Shown one piece after another: positions 1 to 14,100 of a stretch of DNA of 64,000 bases. The DNA lies in contig NW_026516751.1 of assembly GCF_025766255.1 (NCBI RefSeq), forward strand, positions 62,001 to 126,000, given 5' to 3'. The stretch is from Zychaea mexicana. Taxonomy: Eukaryota; Mucoromycota; Mucoromycetes; Mucorales; Lichtheimiaceae. The notes beneath the pieces were generated by a model. It did not search any database, was not told where the DNA came from, and saw nothing but the letters and a program-made list of their open reading frames with translations. Each line of letters starts with the position of its first letter. Position 1 is the first letter of the stretch. The translations under genes and the position numbers were made by a program.

Positions 1-2458
1 TCCGGTTTACCGGGACATAAACGGTATTGCTTAGACTTCCTTGAAACAACGACAAAAAACGTAAAAGCTCAGTAGAAGGCATCGAAACGCCAAAGAAAAC
101 AGACCGTCAGTAGTAACGACACGAGCGGGACAGTTAGGACGACACATTTTTTCACAAAAGCTTTCCAAAAACCCACCCGTCATTCTGAAAAGAATTGGGA
201 GCCTACGATGATTTCAACCTCTAGGGGAAACAATCATGCTTGATATAAAACGACGTTGTAAAAGAGTGATAATCTACATTGGATCATTGTTTCTTGGTCC
301 ATATATAGCCCATCATATATCATACAAGCGTGGTAAACATACAGCTTCGTTTTGTGAAAAAAAAAAAAAAACTAGGTACCAATACCGGCAGTAGCCCCAT
401 AGATAGGGAAAACTCCACGGTATGTATATTAGCAAATTAAGATGGTTCCTTTTTCTTCTTCAATGTGCATCTAAAAGCAGTTTTAATGGCATCTACATTT
501 GTGTTTTTGTAGATGTATATGTTGACGTAAAAAATACTGCCGATGTTGGCGTTCCACTATTCTTATCATCGACTAACTAGCTCCGATGATTGCACTTGGG
601 TGCTATAAATGCTTATTCTGACCTATATCCCTCTCTTCTTTGCATTACGCGACGTCTAACGTGTACTGTACCAGCTGCATCTGAATGCATTGGTTTAGAG
701 ATTTACATGCAAAAGCTGGGGCACTCTCACCAAATTCCCTAAAACATCGTTTGCGGATTTTTGAGTGAAGAAAGAAAAGATAGCGCGAAACGTTAAGATA
801 AACGTGTAAACTACCCTACAGCACAGCCATGACAGACACACCCATTCTCTATGAGGTTAGCGCCACTGCATAGTTTCATCCGAAAGATACAAAACGCCGT
901 TTGCTGCCGTTTCGCAAAGGCTTAAACGGTAATCTGAGAATTTTGGATGTTAGCCAACAACAGTGTGTTCTCTGGATAGCTGAGATCACATTATGTTCAG
1001 TTTCATAACAGTAGGGTGATGAGACAGTGAGATGTTATGCCATGGAAATATGGATAGAATTTCGCGTAAGCCTTTGTGCTCTCGTAAGTACATCTTTCGT
1101 AGTTAAAACCATTCTGCCGAGTTGGGAGATTTGGGTATAACTTCATCTATGGTAGAAATTAGCTGTGATATGAAGCATAAAGTATGCAACCGTCATTTGC
1201 GCACACCAAAGAGCTACATGTAAAAGGAGAAGCTTGATGCTGTCTTATCGGCTGTACTTCTACATTCATCAGGTCCTGTTTTAAAGCGATCAATGTTGCT
1301 GTATTAAAGCTATCACATTTCGCGTTTCGACGCATGTTCAGGTCCAAGTCCCCAGTGCTTAAACATGTTAATATAAAGTGTGGATCATTTGACTACACCG
1401 CTGTTTGCAGGACACGACCCTTGTTGGGTCTCAGGAAAGCATATTCGCTATTATTTGTGTGCGCGCTCTTGGAGTTTATCCTTGCTTCGATGTTCATAAA
1501 TAGAAAAAAATGCGGATGATTCGAATTGTACAGATTGTTCCTTTAAATACGATATGCATCCAGGTTTTCTCATATAGACACTACTACTTGCATAAGAACG
1601 TGCCGGTGCTGTTTATAGAATCTGCAATTTGTCCTACTTCCCTTTCTCCATATGTCCTTTTTCTCGAAAGCTATTGCTCCTTTGCGTTTAGGAGTTTATG
1701 ATCACCACATCGCCATCATAATTCGCTTGGCTTCAATAGAGTAAAGCTGAATCCTCATCGCGTGAAAAGCACTTTTTCCCGGTACAATATGCGAATGCTA
1801 GGTCCTGTACTTATAGTGATGCTTTTTGTTTGTTGAAGGGAAAGTAAGGTTAGAAAGAAAAATACTTAAAAAAGCGTGTTTTATAAATAGTTGATGACAA
1901 GCGATGCGAGAAAAGCAAATATGAATTAATATGTAGACATAGAAGAACAGCAATATTACCGAGTTATATAACATCATTAAACTAGCTTCTTCTATTGTTG
2001 CTGAGCTATGTAGCATCTCGAAGAGTCTCTCACAAATGTTCTCCCATTCATTTGGTTTCTAATATGTCTGCTCTATGTACTCGTTACTGCGTTATACGGT
2101 AACTTAAATTCTTCTAAATTCCAGAAAACGTTACCGTACTCATATAGTCTTACGTTTCAAATATCTCAAGTTGTCGGGTTCAACTTTAAAATACATAGTA
2201 TCAAGTATCTTTTTGTCAAAAAGTTAGACTGTGTGGTTTATGTTACAAAGAAATATTTGACATTGTGAGAAGATATTATATGTGAGCTGTTGTTGTTTTT
2301 GTTTTTACATAACATTTAGAGTACATATAGGAATGACACGGTTGTTGTCGTTGTCGTTGCTGTGCTATTTAACAGGATAATAAGAGGGGTAATTTGGAGT
2401 AATAATAGTGGTAGTTATAGACGATGGGGATAAGGAAAAAAAAAGAAGGCAAAAATAA
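1..2458. other. Gene-poor left flank
   Basis: No reading frame in this stretch has recognisable family features. All open frames are under about 75 codons and none could be joined through plausible splice sites into a longer protein. It is A+T-rich with a poly-A run near 358-371. It is probably intergenic sequence plus the 3' flank of the permease gene. Confidence 0.5.
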
Positions 2459-5400
2459 TTAAGTGAAGACAATGACAATACGCTTCCAGATTCTTTGGCT
2501 CCAAGTACCGGTGATGGCACGCTCTTCAAGCATTTCATCCCGCAAGTGCTTCTCGGTAACGAGTTCAGAAACACCGGTATCCAAGTCAATTTCTGTCAAT
2601 GGAACCATCTTGGAACGAGTCCACCATTTGGCGAATCCAAAACCAACGGCACACATAACAAGACCAGCGTAGTTACCAACAAGACCAACGGCATCTGGTG
2701 GATAAAAGTAAGAGTAGCCAGTGATCAAGGAGCAGACTACGCAGGCGAACATGTCAAAGATATCACCGAATGGATGCCTGATTTTGTAATGGAATAAGTA
2801 CGTGATGTATCACCATTGAGTCTGGGTAGCATATAATCATCTTATCACAAGAGACAGTGGCCTTTTCTACTTCTCATATTTTCAGACGATTTCTCTGATG
2901 CTTACCAAATTGCCTTAAATGGTAGAATGTCCAGAGATCTGCCCTGAGCCTTGAATGCTTGGCGGAATCGGAAATGGGCAAGACAGATGCTTCCCCATGT
3001 GACAAAGCCCGCAATACCAGACAAGCTCACGAGAACCTGGTACAGAGCCTTTCCTGGAATCACCGACGTAACAAAGGTCACCAGACTCACGAGTGCAGTA
3101 CAAATAAGGGCATAAACGGGCACACCGCGCTTGGAAATATAAGCTATACGTACGTGTTCCGAGAAGAAGCATCATATCGACAGCAGCGATGACGATGGCC
3201 GATTAAAAAGATGATACAGTTGGATCAGGTTTAGTTTCTTTCTGAAGATGGCAACAAACTTTTTCTTTTTCTCATGGTTACATATTACTAACCAAGCTTC
3301 TTCCACGCAATGCCTTCTTCGGCCAGAGCAAGCATGGTGCGGCTCGAGACATACAGGCCACTGTTAGCACAAGAAAGGACCTAAAAGGAGTAAAATAGTA
3401 AAAAAGGATCTTCATGAATGGCCTTACTCATCATACTGTAACGAGTAAAAATAGAATAGTTTTGGAAATTTTAATCTTTTTCTCAGTATTCGAACAGAAC
3501 ATACCGTGATCAGAATCACAACGTTCATAATATGTGCGACACTCGCTAGACTGCCCTTTTCGAACACAAGTGTGAACGGAGAGACGGTCGCGGAACCACT
3601 CTTCGTGTTCAGGTTATGAGCTTTATAATGTTGTAGAAGCAGAAATGATGAGCCTCACTGCTGCATGCATTACATGCATATTGTTCTTGCATGATTAGTA
3701 GTCTAAAGATAATCCCACTTACGATCATCCCATGGAATAACTTGGCCCATTATGAAAACTATGATTAACCATGACAAGAAATGTGTCAGTCACTAGAAAG
3801 AGATGTACGTTGCAAATGTTTGCATGTGTGTAAAGTATATCACCTGAGCCAAGGTAGAAAATGATAATACGCCAGAAGACAGTCTTGATAGCACGAGGCA
3901 CTTGCTAAGCCAAACGAAATCAGTACATAACATCTTTTGCTGCTGTTTAAGAAAGAGGAACGAGCCTTTACCTTTAGTGGATTACTACATTCACCAGCCT
4001 ATTAAGAGTACGATGATATATCAGCGGGTAAGTGCAGAGCAGTAATAAAGCTTCGCCACAAGTAGAAAATGAGAAGCACAAGAGAAAAACTTACGGTGAT
4101 ACCAATGATCTCAGTACCTTGCATACTGAACGACGCAAGCACAAATGAGTCAATGACACCGAGAACACCGTGAGGGAAGGCACCTCCGTTCTCCCAGTAC
4201 TTGAAGCCGTACTTTTCATCACTATGTGGACAACGGCGCTTTGTTAGTTGCATTCGTTCAACGTTGATGAGTTGCTTTTGCCGCCGCCGTCAACTGCAAC
4301 TGGAAAAGAAATATACCCAATAAGGCCACCGGAGACACAGGCGCCAACAATGATGAAAATAATGACTGCCAAAACCTTGATCTAAAAGATACAAACAAAG
4401 TCGCTGAGCAAGCAAGCAACGCTTTGTTGGCTACGCAGATCCACACTTCTACCACCGCCATGACAAAAATAGATAGGATGCTTACCATACTAAACCAATA
4501 CTCAGTTTCACCATAGCTTCGTGCGCCAAACAAGTTGAGCAAAAAGATGACCACCAGAAAAATAAGCGACCCTGGCAGATGAAAATGTGGTTAGAAACAT
4601 GCGTAGTCACTGTTGCCACTATCCGTACTTACACGCCCAATCAGGTACAGCACTTGTCCAGAACTGCATAACAAGCGGTAAAGCGACCAGTTCGGCTGCT
4701 ACAATAATGGCCCAGCAACCCCTGTTTGCGATGTGTGGGGTATCAGATATAGTAAAAGGATCTTAGCTTCTAGTTGCCCATAATGAACGTACCAGTAGTT
4801 GTAACCGACCATGCAACCGAATGAATCATCAACGAAGCGTCTGCAGAAGATAGTAAATGAACCAGACACCTGAACAAATGGAAGTTCATCAACGATACAA
4901 TAAACAACAAATAAGTTATTATTAGCTTTCCTTCTTCATGCATATGCTCATGCTCGAGGGCAAAGAACTTGCAGATCACGGAGGAAGGGGGAAGGGAAGG
5001 CGCTTTTTTCTTCTCTTACCGGGATGTAGGTGGCCATTTCACCCAGTGAGTAGGCGACCCAGAATACGATAAAACCGACAATCGCGTAGGCTGCATTAAA
5101 ACGATCGATGATAGCGATAAGAGCAGAAATAAGAAAAGAGTCAGAAAATTCTATTTTTGCTTGCTTCTTGATTCTACCTGATTTGCAGCATTACCAATCA
5201 GCGCACCAGCAGGACCTGATAATTATTACAGATACAGAGGGTACAAGTAGTGGATTAGCCCTTCCTTTCTCCTTTGTTGTCACGGTCTTTTTTTGCCATT
5301 TACCTCCGTGATTCAAGTTGGCGCCGGCGGACAAGAAGAGACCTTGGCCAATGACACCACCTAATGCAATCATCTAAAACCATACACATGTTTAGTGCTG

Positions 5401-5601
5401 GGGCAGTACTTTGTTTCTGTCAGTATCTCTAACCGTCAAATGGCGAGTTTTTAGCGAGCGCTTCAGCTTGTGCTTTTGTGGTTGACCCCCATTTTGGTCT
5501 TCAACAGAGCCTCCATCGTGAGACGAAGTATAGGAGGGCACGGGCTTGTCATCATCCGACGTGGTTTGATGCTTTTCGTTGCTGGCACTACCACTATCCA
5601 T
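2459..5601 (-). CDS. Amino-acid permease (APC superfamily, fungal YAT type), many introns
   Basis: This is a plasma-membrane amino-acid:proton symporter of the fungal YAT family; its substrate cannot be read from sequence. Exon 1 (5601-5434) is a hydrophilic N-terminus of 56 residues ending HLT. Exon 2 (5373-5304) continues with the family signature MIALGGVIGQGLFLSAG in the first membrane helix. Exon 3 (5215-5178) gives GPAGALIGNAANQ. The three lengths add to whole codons. Later exons carry YSLGEMATYIP, VSGSFTIFCRRFVDD and GYNYW, all typical of YAT permeases, then hydrophobic helices across 4700-2900. The last exon (from about 2752) encodes the final helices and an acidic tail ending KRIVIVFT. 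Membrane topology (about 12 helices) is inferred from the family. At least ten short introns are present and the middle exon edges were not all fixed. The start is the first ATG upstream of the signature. Confidence 0.88.
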
Positions 5602-7100
5602 CTTCGCCCAGTGTGTGTGCGTGTATCAAGGAAAAAGAGATGAAAAAGGAAAGGGATAAAGGAAACGGAAGAAAATCAGGCTGTTACAACCACACGCATT
5701 TATAACCATTTTCATACCTGTTTTGATGCACATATTCTCTCTCACACGCATGCATCTGACGCAGCCAGATCTTCCAGGATGGTCTCACAAACACACCAGC
5801 GAATAATCCGTATTACCAAGCGAGAGGTGTGTTTTGTGAGCAGAATATCTCGCGATCGGTAAGCTTATTTTTCTTCTGGATCACACATATACGCACACAG
5901 AGCAAATCACGCATCGCACCGATTTACTCGATTTACCCTGGACCGTCCCCACCCGACGGAACAGCCCAACAAACAGCAGCGCAACGCCAGCAACAATGGT
6001 GATTGGACACCAGCTATCTCTCTCTCTCTTTCTCTCTCTCTTCAGCAGGGCTTGTCAAAGACTACTGTGGTACGTCGGGTGTGCGCGTCTTGCACTTTAT
6101 CAAGGTTGCTATCTCTTCTCTGGCGATAGAACACAGAATTTTGATAATAAAATATCGCAAGAAAAGGGAAAATAAACACCACGAATGGCAATTAACGCTC
6201 CCCTTCCCACGGAAAAAACCGCCCTTTGGGAAATAGCAAACCATAAGCGGAATTTTCTTTACTTGGGCCAGTGAAAAAGGCATATATACCATTTCTGAGA
6301 GCGGCGTTACTCAATGAAGACCTGTTGCTGCTGTATTGTTCTGTGATCTGATGTTCGTTCTAGCTTCATGTCGATAGATGCATATTGTCTTCTTTTCCGC
6401 AACAAGAGACAAACAGATGGCTGGGCCCAGGTCTCTATTTATTATGAATGCACTAGTGTGTGTAGAGAGAGACAATACACCAAATATGGTGCATTTTCAA
6501 GTTATTGTAGCACGTGTGCCACTTGCTTTGTCCGTTGTGTTACATTCAGTGGTGTCCTCTTTACCCAATCCAAATCAGAAAAGTCACCTTCTTGTTTCTA
6601 ATCACCTGTTCTTCTCTCAATACAGTACAGTGAAGATAACAAAACCGATGATGGTGAGAGCTGTTTAGAACGGTATGTCCTACACACATCTCCCCAAGTT
6701 GGGACGATAGAGTTTTGATACGATAGATAGATAGATTGCATCAAGGAAAGTTTTCGCGGGAATCCAGATCACCTGCCAAAACGAGAGAAAAAGAGAAGCG
6801 GATCTCTTTTTGCCTTCTCAAAGACCAAATTAAAACAGCTTTTCACACATACACTCATCACTCCTCTACTCAACCCCCGCGGCTCTTTCTCTCTCTGCCA
6901 CCCACTCCATCATCAGAAAGCCCACTTGAGTGTGGATACACGAATGACATAACTTTATTTCGCCAAAAACTGTGACGCCCCATCTTGGCTGAATTTACCT
7001 TTCTGTCACCCTGAGTGACACAAAGACATTGAATCGAGTGCTCCATACCAATTAACAATCACTGTACCCCCGCTCCCGTTAACGAAATGGTTCCTCAGAC
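5602..7100. other. Intergenic region upstream of the permease
   Basis: This is the promoter side of the minus-strand permease. It has pyrimidine-rich tracts, including a CT-rich repeat around 6016-6044, and only short open frames without family features. No further gene was recognised. Confidence 0.45.
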
Positions 7101-7128
7101 CGGCTCACTCCACTGACCATGGAGCGCT

Positions 7129-8716
7129 ATGGCTCAAACTCTGCATTACTTCATGCACTTGCCGCAAGCCCTCAGTTGTCTCACTCTATATATCCACCAG
7201 CTCGATGCTGCGGCTTGGATTGAGAAGAGAGCATTTGCTCAAAAGCCATCATCACCACTTGTAGTCCACAACCATCACCGTCACAACAATGTCGATGACC
7301 GTATACCACCAATGACGACGACGGTGCGATTCGACAATATCATTCAATTAAAGATTGGCGCACAACGATGGACAAGCGAAGGATCGATTCAGTCTAACAG
7401 CGATGGCCTAACTTACGCTAGCTTCTTGGTGTTGGTTATTATATCTACTGAGCTGTAAGGGGGTATCATCATAAGCGCTCCTTCTACAGATCTCGACATC
7501 TATTATTCCCACAGTGCCTCAAACTCGAGTATTATATGGATGACACCAGTTTCCCTGAAAGCGAAGACAACATCTAGGATAGGATCCAGCAAAGCACTGA
7601 GATAGAAACCAATTACTACTACTACTGCAACACCAAGAACTTGATGATGATGATGGTGGTGGGTCCTTTTATCACCTTGCCATATGTGAAGATCACGCCT
7701 ACCACTATTAACCCGACTGTTGGCCAAACACCAGCACCCGTTGGAATAGCCAAACAAAAATACAATGGTCCTGATCGGCCACCATTATCTCCATCGCTTT
7801 GCATGGCCCAGCTGCACACATTGACACTTACAGACATTACTTGAAATGTTCCTGCCGCGTTTTTTACTATGCTTGGTCATTTTTCTCGTATCGAAACAAT
7901 CGACTTGGATTTCAAGGCATTTTGGATGAATAACTTGGCGTTGGACTATCAGATGTGGTGCTCTTACGTATTCCTTTGCGACAACCATGTACGATCAAAC
8001 CAGCTGTCCGTATTTGCTTGTCGAAATAAACGAGCGTGATTGTATTGCATTTATGGAACGATTACCTGCAGTGGAGGAGCTTATTTCGATACATCACGGC
8101 ATTGGATTCGGTTGCTGCTATCCATTTATATAAACGCATTGAAAACTTTACAGATCTGCAATATCGAAAAGCCCACCATGAGTGGCACTGCCATCATCAA
8201 CAGCAACAGTGACCGTGCACGTGTGGCAACGATGACAACAACTACTATGGTGTGAGCTACCATGATCCTGCTTTACATATTGCGTTCGTTTTTTCTCATG
8301 AGCTGCGGGACGAGGGAATGAAAATGGCAGCTGTACTGAATAACGAATATACCAAACGCCGTGACAACCGACCTCCTATCGATTCAGCTGATATACCGAC
8401 GCTTTATACCCTTGATGTAGTTTTTCGTGACCGGGTACAGTGTGATAGTGTCGAGGAACGAAAGCTGCTTCAACTAATCAAAAGTCTGCAGCTGAGTGGG
8501 TGTATCGAGGATTTGAAGCTCTACGGCATCTGTCATCTATATGGGCATCACCATCTTTTGCAACATGTCTTGGTCTTCCGATACTACAAGGAATTGACTT
8601 GTAAGGGCTTTTGGTATTACTTCTATCCAAGAACAGCACTCTGCGCGAGATTAAGTTTTGGGGCGTCTACGATGATGACCATTACTTGTGGATTGTCATC
8701 CTTTCTGGGTGGTTAG
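7129..8716 (+). pseudogene. Decayed F-box/LRR-like protein gene
   Basis: Several plus-strand segments in different frames read like leucine-rich repeats of fungal F-box proteins. They include LPQALSCLTLYIHQLDAAAW near 7150, QLHTLTLTDIT near 7810 followed at once by a stop, and then LGHFSRIETIDLDF near 7875. A longer open frame (8252-8716) holds LLQLIKSLQLSGCIEDLKLY, also LRR-like. No single frame or credible splicing joins these pieces, and the N-terminal F-box was not found. I read it as a degenerate gene. The family call is inference from the leucine spacing and style of the repeats. A live gene with unrecognised introns is a less likely alternative. Confidence 0.4.
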
Positions 8717-9840
8717 TCTTGTTATAAAAGTTTGCAGGGGTCATAATTGGTCGGTAGACACGTTCACGTGCAGCTTGTTAATAGTATTGGTATACTCATA
8801 TCATAATTGTCAGAATATTTACAAACACAGGTGCATCGTCTAATCAACAAGCGTCAGATACTTTGCCTTCTCTGCGGTCACGTGAGAAATGTTATGGTAT
8901 GCTGATGGCTCTGACCATTTAAGTATCTGATGGCAAATGGGTGCTGCTATACATAGAGCCGTAAACTAGTATACACGTATGCCCCGCCGAGCTCTTAAAA
9001 ATATAAACAAAAGCTCAGTATGGTAATTTTTTTAATTAGATCCCGTTTCCACTACATATCGCCCGTACAATCAATACGCACTTGACGCATAATATAAATT
9101 TAACTTTAGCAGCAGTAACAAGGTCATAAAATAAAGCAGCACAAGTGTTGTCAGTAGTGTACTATCTCACATTGATCTTGAAAAGGCTTTAAATATTCAT
9201 CAAGCTAAGCAAATGCTGTGCCCAAAACAGAGCAGCATGTGGCTATTCTATACACTTCTTGTGCATCGGTGGTGGTAATAGAACAATCAACAAAGAGTGA
9301 CTGAAACAGGCAGCATGCGCATGAATACGACGTATGTCTGAAATCATCACACCATATCGATCATCTTATGTTTCAGAAAAACATCCTCCAGCACCGCCAT
9401 CAAGAGCAGTGAGTTGTTTATTATCTTTTATCATTTTCTAGATTGGAGGGCCCCCTCATGAGCAGGCCCTGTAGAGTTGATGTTCAAGTCGAAAGACGCA
9501 TAGAGGCTGGCCAAACCCCTTAAGACAAACCGAATGAACAAATAAACTCGTCTATCTGGAAAAGCGCGACGAACGAACATAGTTGTACCACTATGCTCAA
9601 CCCACGAGCTGTTCGCTTGGTGTCAAAACCCAAACAACCTCAAAGAGATCATTGAGGAGAAGCAGAAAAAGTAAAAGACATGTTTCTTTTTATACCATTT
9701 CTACACACCTCTCAACTTTTGGTAGCTAGTCATTGCGCGTGTGTGAAACTCATGTGGTGTGACTGAGCCCTATTGATCTGGCTGTAGAGACTGCATAATG
9801 AATCGCTATTGCTCCTCCGACACATTCCAGAGCACTTGAT
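8717..9840. other. Intergenic region before the LINE insertion
   Basis: No coding segment was recognised. The right end (9841-9854) is the target site later duplicated by the LINE insertion. Confidence 0.4.
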
Positions 9841-9854
9841 ATAAATAGCAGCAT
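9841..9854 (+). repeat. LINE target-site duplication, left copy
   Basis: The 14 bases ATAAATAGCAGCAT are repeated exactly at 14730-14743. The pair brackets the retrotransposon, with the second copy directly after the A-rich tail, as expected for target-primed reverse transcription. Confidence 0.88.
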
Positions 9855-9856
9855 AG

Positions 9857-11114
9857 GATGAGGCCATAGGTCTCATCCACCACCGCGAAAAGAAACAAGT
9901 CCTGTATGAGATGACTTTTGCAGACGAGGACATCTGCAACCTGGCACTGGAAAAGGGCGTTACCGTCGGTGATGTTCACTTCCCGGCTGTCAGATCGCTC
10001 CCTCCGGAACACGATCTCACCAAAGTACAACTCGAAAAACTGCCTACAGGCGTCAAAATGTATGAGCTGGAGGTCTTGTTGCGCCAAACACTTACCCAAT
10101 TCGGACACGTGTTGCAACTTGGATTATACCGCTCTGTAAAGGGTGGTTGGTTCCAGGGTAAAGGATACGCAGTGCTCATGAAATCTAAGAACACCACCCC
10201 AGAGTCGTACAAGCCCCTCACCCACAAGGTCGACTTCGGTCTCGTGCAAGGCCGAGAACGGTCTTTTTACGCTACTTGGCAATCCATGGGTGATTACTGC
10301 CGATTGTCACTCCCAAGACCACACTCTGAAACAATGTCCAAGCCGCGTTCAACCAGAATGCTTCAACTGTGGAATGATCGGTCACTATGCGAGAGAATGC
10401 GATCATCCACACAACGCACTCCCGCGCAAACAACCAAAGACGACGACTGGTTCAGCATCGCCAATAAAGTCGACGACAACCAGCAAAGGTCCAAAGAAGA
10501 CCAAAACCCAACAATCGCATCCACCAGCTCAACATTTAAGTGATACACAATCTGATCATCGCTCTCATAATGTTCACTCGAAGTCAGCTTTGGACAAAAC
10601 GATGATTACCATTCCAAACCCGAGGCCACACCAAAGCAACAACCCAAAGGGAACTCCAAACGTTGAAGTTCCCAGCCTAAACATGTACCCATGGTCACCG
10701 AGGAACCGCTCAGCGACAACACGGATACCTCAGACGAAGAATTCACACCTCCAACAGACGATGAATCATCATCTCAATCATCCTCCGATGAAATTGATAA
10801 GGATGAAACAGAAGACATGATACTCTGCTCGGACGAAGTGGATGCATTGACAGGATGCTACCCAACCGCTTCCGTCGGAAGCAGGAGGTTTGGATTCCGC
10901 CTTAACACACGAAGAGCACCGGAACACGTCGCCTATCAGCACACCATCGGGTGCCTCGGCCTCGAAGCACAATCCCCAGCAGCAGCAAAGTGAAGACTCA
11001 AGCGACGACAACAAATTCGACGCCACTGAGTCAACGTCCCCTGACAGCGGTCCACAGCACGCCAACGACTTGATCACCGGTCAATCGTCCGCGGAGACTA
11101 TGGCCTCTGATTAG
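9857..11114 (+). pseudogene. LINE ORF1 remnant (zinc-knuckle nucleic-acid-binding protein)
   Basis: ORF1 of the retrotransposon would encode an RNA-binding chaperone. The readable product runs in frame 2 from the insertion junction to about 10295, then frame 3 to about 10690, frame 2 to about 10890, and frame 3 to the stop at 11112-11114. The zinc knuckle CFNCGMIGHYAREC (10359-10400) matches CX2CX4HX4C exactly, and a second, more degenerate knuckle (CHSQDHTLKQC) precedes it at about 10296-10340. The C-terminal third is rich in Ser, Asp, Glu and Gln. The 5' end is missing because the frame is open across the junction. At least three frameshifts make it non-functional. Confidence 0.85.
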
Positions 11115-11123
11115 ATTAACCCC

Positions 11124-14100
11124 TCCCTTTTATAGGGATCGGAAAGATTTTTATAGTCTCGAACTCCTTCCAATCCTGCAACAGCCAAATATGATTCCGC
11201 ATGGTGATAGGTTGTTTATCCTTGGAGATTTCAACTATTCATATGCGCAGCGCGACCCATCATTCATGAAAGCAGCACCAAAAGAGTGGTGCGCACACTT
11301 GAATGAAAACTTTGTCAACCTGATGCTGCCGTCGGACGGATCCAATAACCTCACGACGACTTCTACAACGGACGAGGCACATCGTCAATTGATTATATCT
11401 TTGCGTCATCATCACTCTCCCTGCTGTGTTCGGCACCCGATGTCCGCCATGTGAATAGCAACTGGACAAATCGTGCATTGATAGTGATCAGTATGCGGGC
11501 CAGTAATATCCGGCAGGGTCAAGACATATGGGGAGCCAACCCACTTATTGTCAACTCGGTACAGTTTAAAGAAAAACTGAATTCAGCACTCTCATCGGCA
11601 CATATAAGAATTGCCAACATAGCCTCGCCACAAGAGGCCTGGGATGAAGTCAAAAAGATTGCGAAAGAGGAATGCCGTCAATATGGACTTTATCTAGCCA
11701 AGAAAAAAAGACCATCGCGAAAAACACCTACTTCGTCAACGTAATAAGATGATGCGCCATTTCAAGACAACAGGAAGTCGACCTCAGCGCCTTGCTGATA
11801 TTACCGCCGAGCTCAACAAGATTCAAAATGATCACGCTAGAATTTTAGCTATCAAAGCTAATGTCCGCTGGAGAGAGCGTAGCGAAATATTGGCCGGCTA
11901 TCTAAAACGCACAGCACAACAACGAATGGCACAAAGGAACATCCTCCAGCTAGAACATCCAGTAACAGGCATCGTAGACTCTTCGATTGATCATATGCAT
12001 CAAGCAGTCTGTTCATTTTATTCACAATTATACTCACCGGAACCGACTGATGCAGCAGCAATATCAGACCTGTTGGACCATTTACCGCCATCATGCGTGC
12101 TCTCATAAGAATCTTGCGACATCTTAACAGAAGGCATGACTCTCGACGAGTTACTTGACGCAACCAAACGTGTACCGAAAGGAAGCAGTTCGGGACTAGA
12201 CGGCCTGCCCTATAACATGTTGTCTACCATTTTCAAACACCCGTTATATGGCAGAATGGCTGTTGATATTTACAATTCAGCTTTACATCAGGCACTATTC
12301 CCAGCATCATGGTCAGACACATGTATTTATCTCATTCCGAAGAAAGGGTAGCTCTCCCAACTACGAAACTGGCGTCCAATTGCATTGATCAACACGGACT
12401 CTAAAATATTTACCCGTATCATGAACTCACGAATAGTCCGTGTTAGTAATGCATTATTTAACAAGTATCAGACGGGTTTCGTGCACGGACGCTACATCGC
12501 AGACAATGGGCTTGCTGTACGACTTGCTATGGACCATGCCGCCAGCGTAAATGCCGATGACGTCGGTTTATCTATGGATATGGAAAAAGCGTACGACCGC
12601 GTTCATCCAGAATATCTCGAATGTTGTCTTAGCAAATGGGGATTCCCAGCAAAGATCATATCTTCTATCAAGACTCTTTTCTTCGGCAGCAATCTACGAA
12701 TTAACATAAACGGGTCCTTGTCTCCAGCATTTAAACAACAACGTGGCGTTCGACAAGGAGACCCTCTCTCGCCTATTTTGTTCAATCTGGCCTTAGAGCC
12801 TTTCTTGGTCCGCATCCTCAACGATGAACAATTACACGGATATGATATATCGATGGCAGCAAGTAAAGCTCTTACCCCAGTCACACCGTCTCCGACTAAA
12901 CTAAAGGTTCTAGCCTACGCCGATGACTGCTTTGTTTTCATTCATAATGAATCAGATTTGCAACAAGTCCGCCACCACTTAAACACCTACTCCAGAGCAT
13001 CAAACGCCAAGGTCAATATGGACAAAACGCACGCCATATCGCTATCTGGCAAGTCGTCATCCACTTTGCGCTCGTGTTTGGAGGGAATGGGCATTAGATC
13101 ATGGTTCGATCGACGAGCCCATCAAGCCTTGGTATATCTCGGATATCCTTTGTATCAATCGCCGCAGCAACGGGATGGCTTCCTGGACAAACTCCTAGGC
13201 AAGATCAAATCAGCCTGCAACATCCATGCGCACCGGGCACTTTCGATTCGCGGTCGAGCGACAATTCTGAATGTGCTGATATTATCATCACTTTGGCACG
13301 TCTTACGAGTTTGCGCGGTCCCTCAAGCATTCCAGAAGAAAGTTCGCAGCATTTGCCATGACTTCTCGACTAAAAAGATGTTTCCCAAGATTGCATTTCA
13401 CCGACTGGCACCACCTCGCAAACAAGGGGGCTTTGCAATATTAGTCCCGGAAGCACAACAACCAGCACTCCAGCTCAGATGGATCCAACCTATGTTTACT
13501 AATGACACCAAGCAGCGATCGTTCATACATTCGTGGATAATTAATACTCAGGCAACATGGACTCCAAACCAGGACCCACATATGTGTCTCCTATTTCCCC
13601 GACTTCGGACCGCTTCAATGAGTAAACCCGTCAGCTTCTCAAATCAGCTATGCAAGGCCTTAGACAACTTTACGGTTGACTATCAATCCCAACTCATACC
13701 AACCGCTACAGTTCTACAACTGCACGTCCTAGATGCCATGACGCCGACACAGCGCCCGCTCACCAAAACCTTAGACGTATGCTTACGACGCATTGCCAAA
13801 CACAGGATCCTAATGGATGATTTGTTCATCTTTGATTTAGCGAATGGCTGTTTACGGAGACGGCTCGCCACGGAATTCTTGATTTACCCGCGCCTTTTGG
13901 GTCTACTGGTTCGCTTCTTGGACTTGGGTGAGTTGGGATTCCATCCAGCGGTGTTTCAGACTTTGATCCCGAGGCATCTTCTTCACAACTCTATTGATCC
14001 CGCTATCCGTGAACATAAGGCGGTCGATCTGGGAGCATGGTGCAAGGTCCAAGATAAACAATTGACCACGATCACAGCAAAAGAACTCAGACAAGCAATC

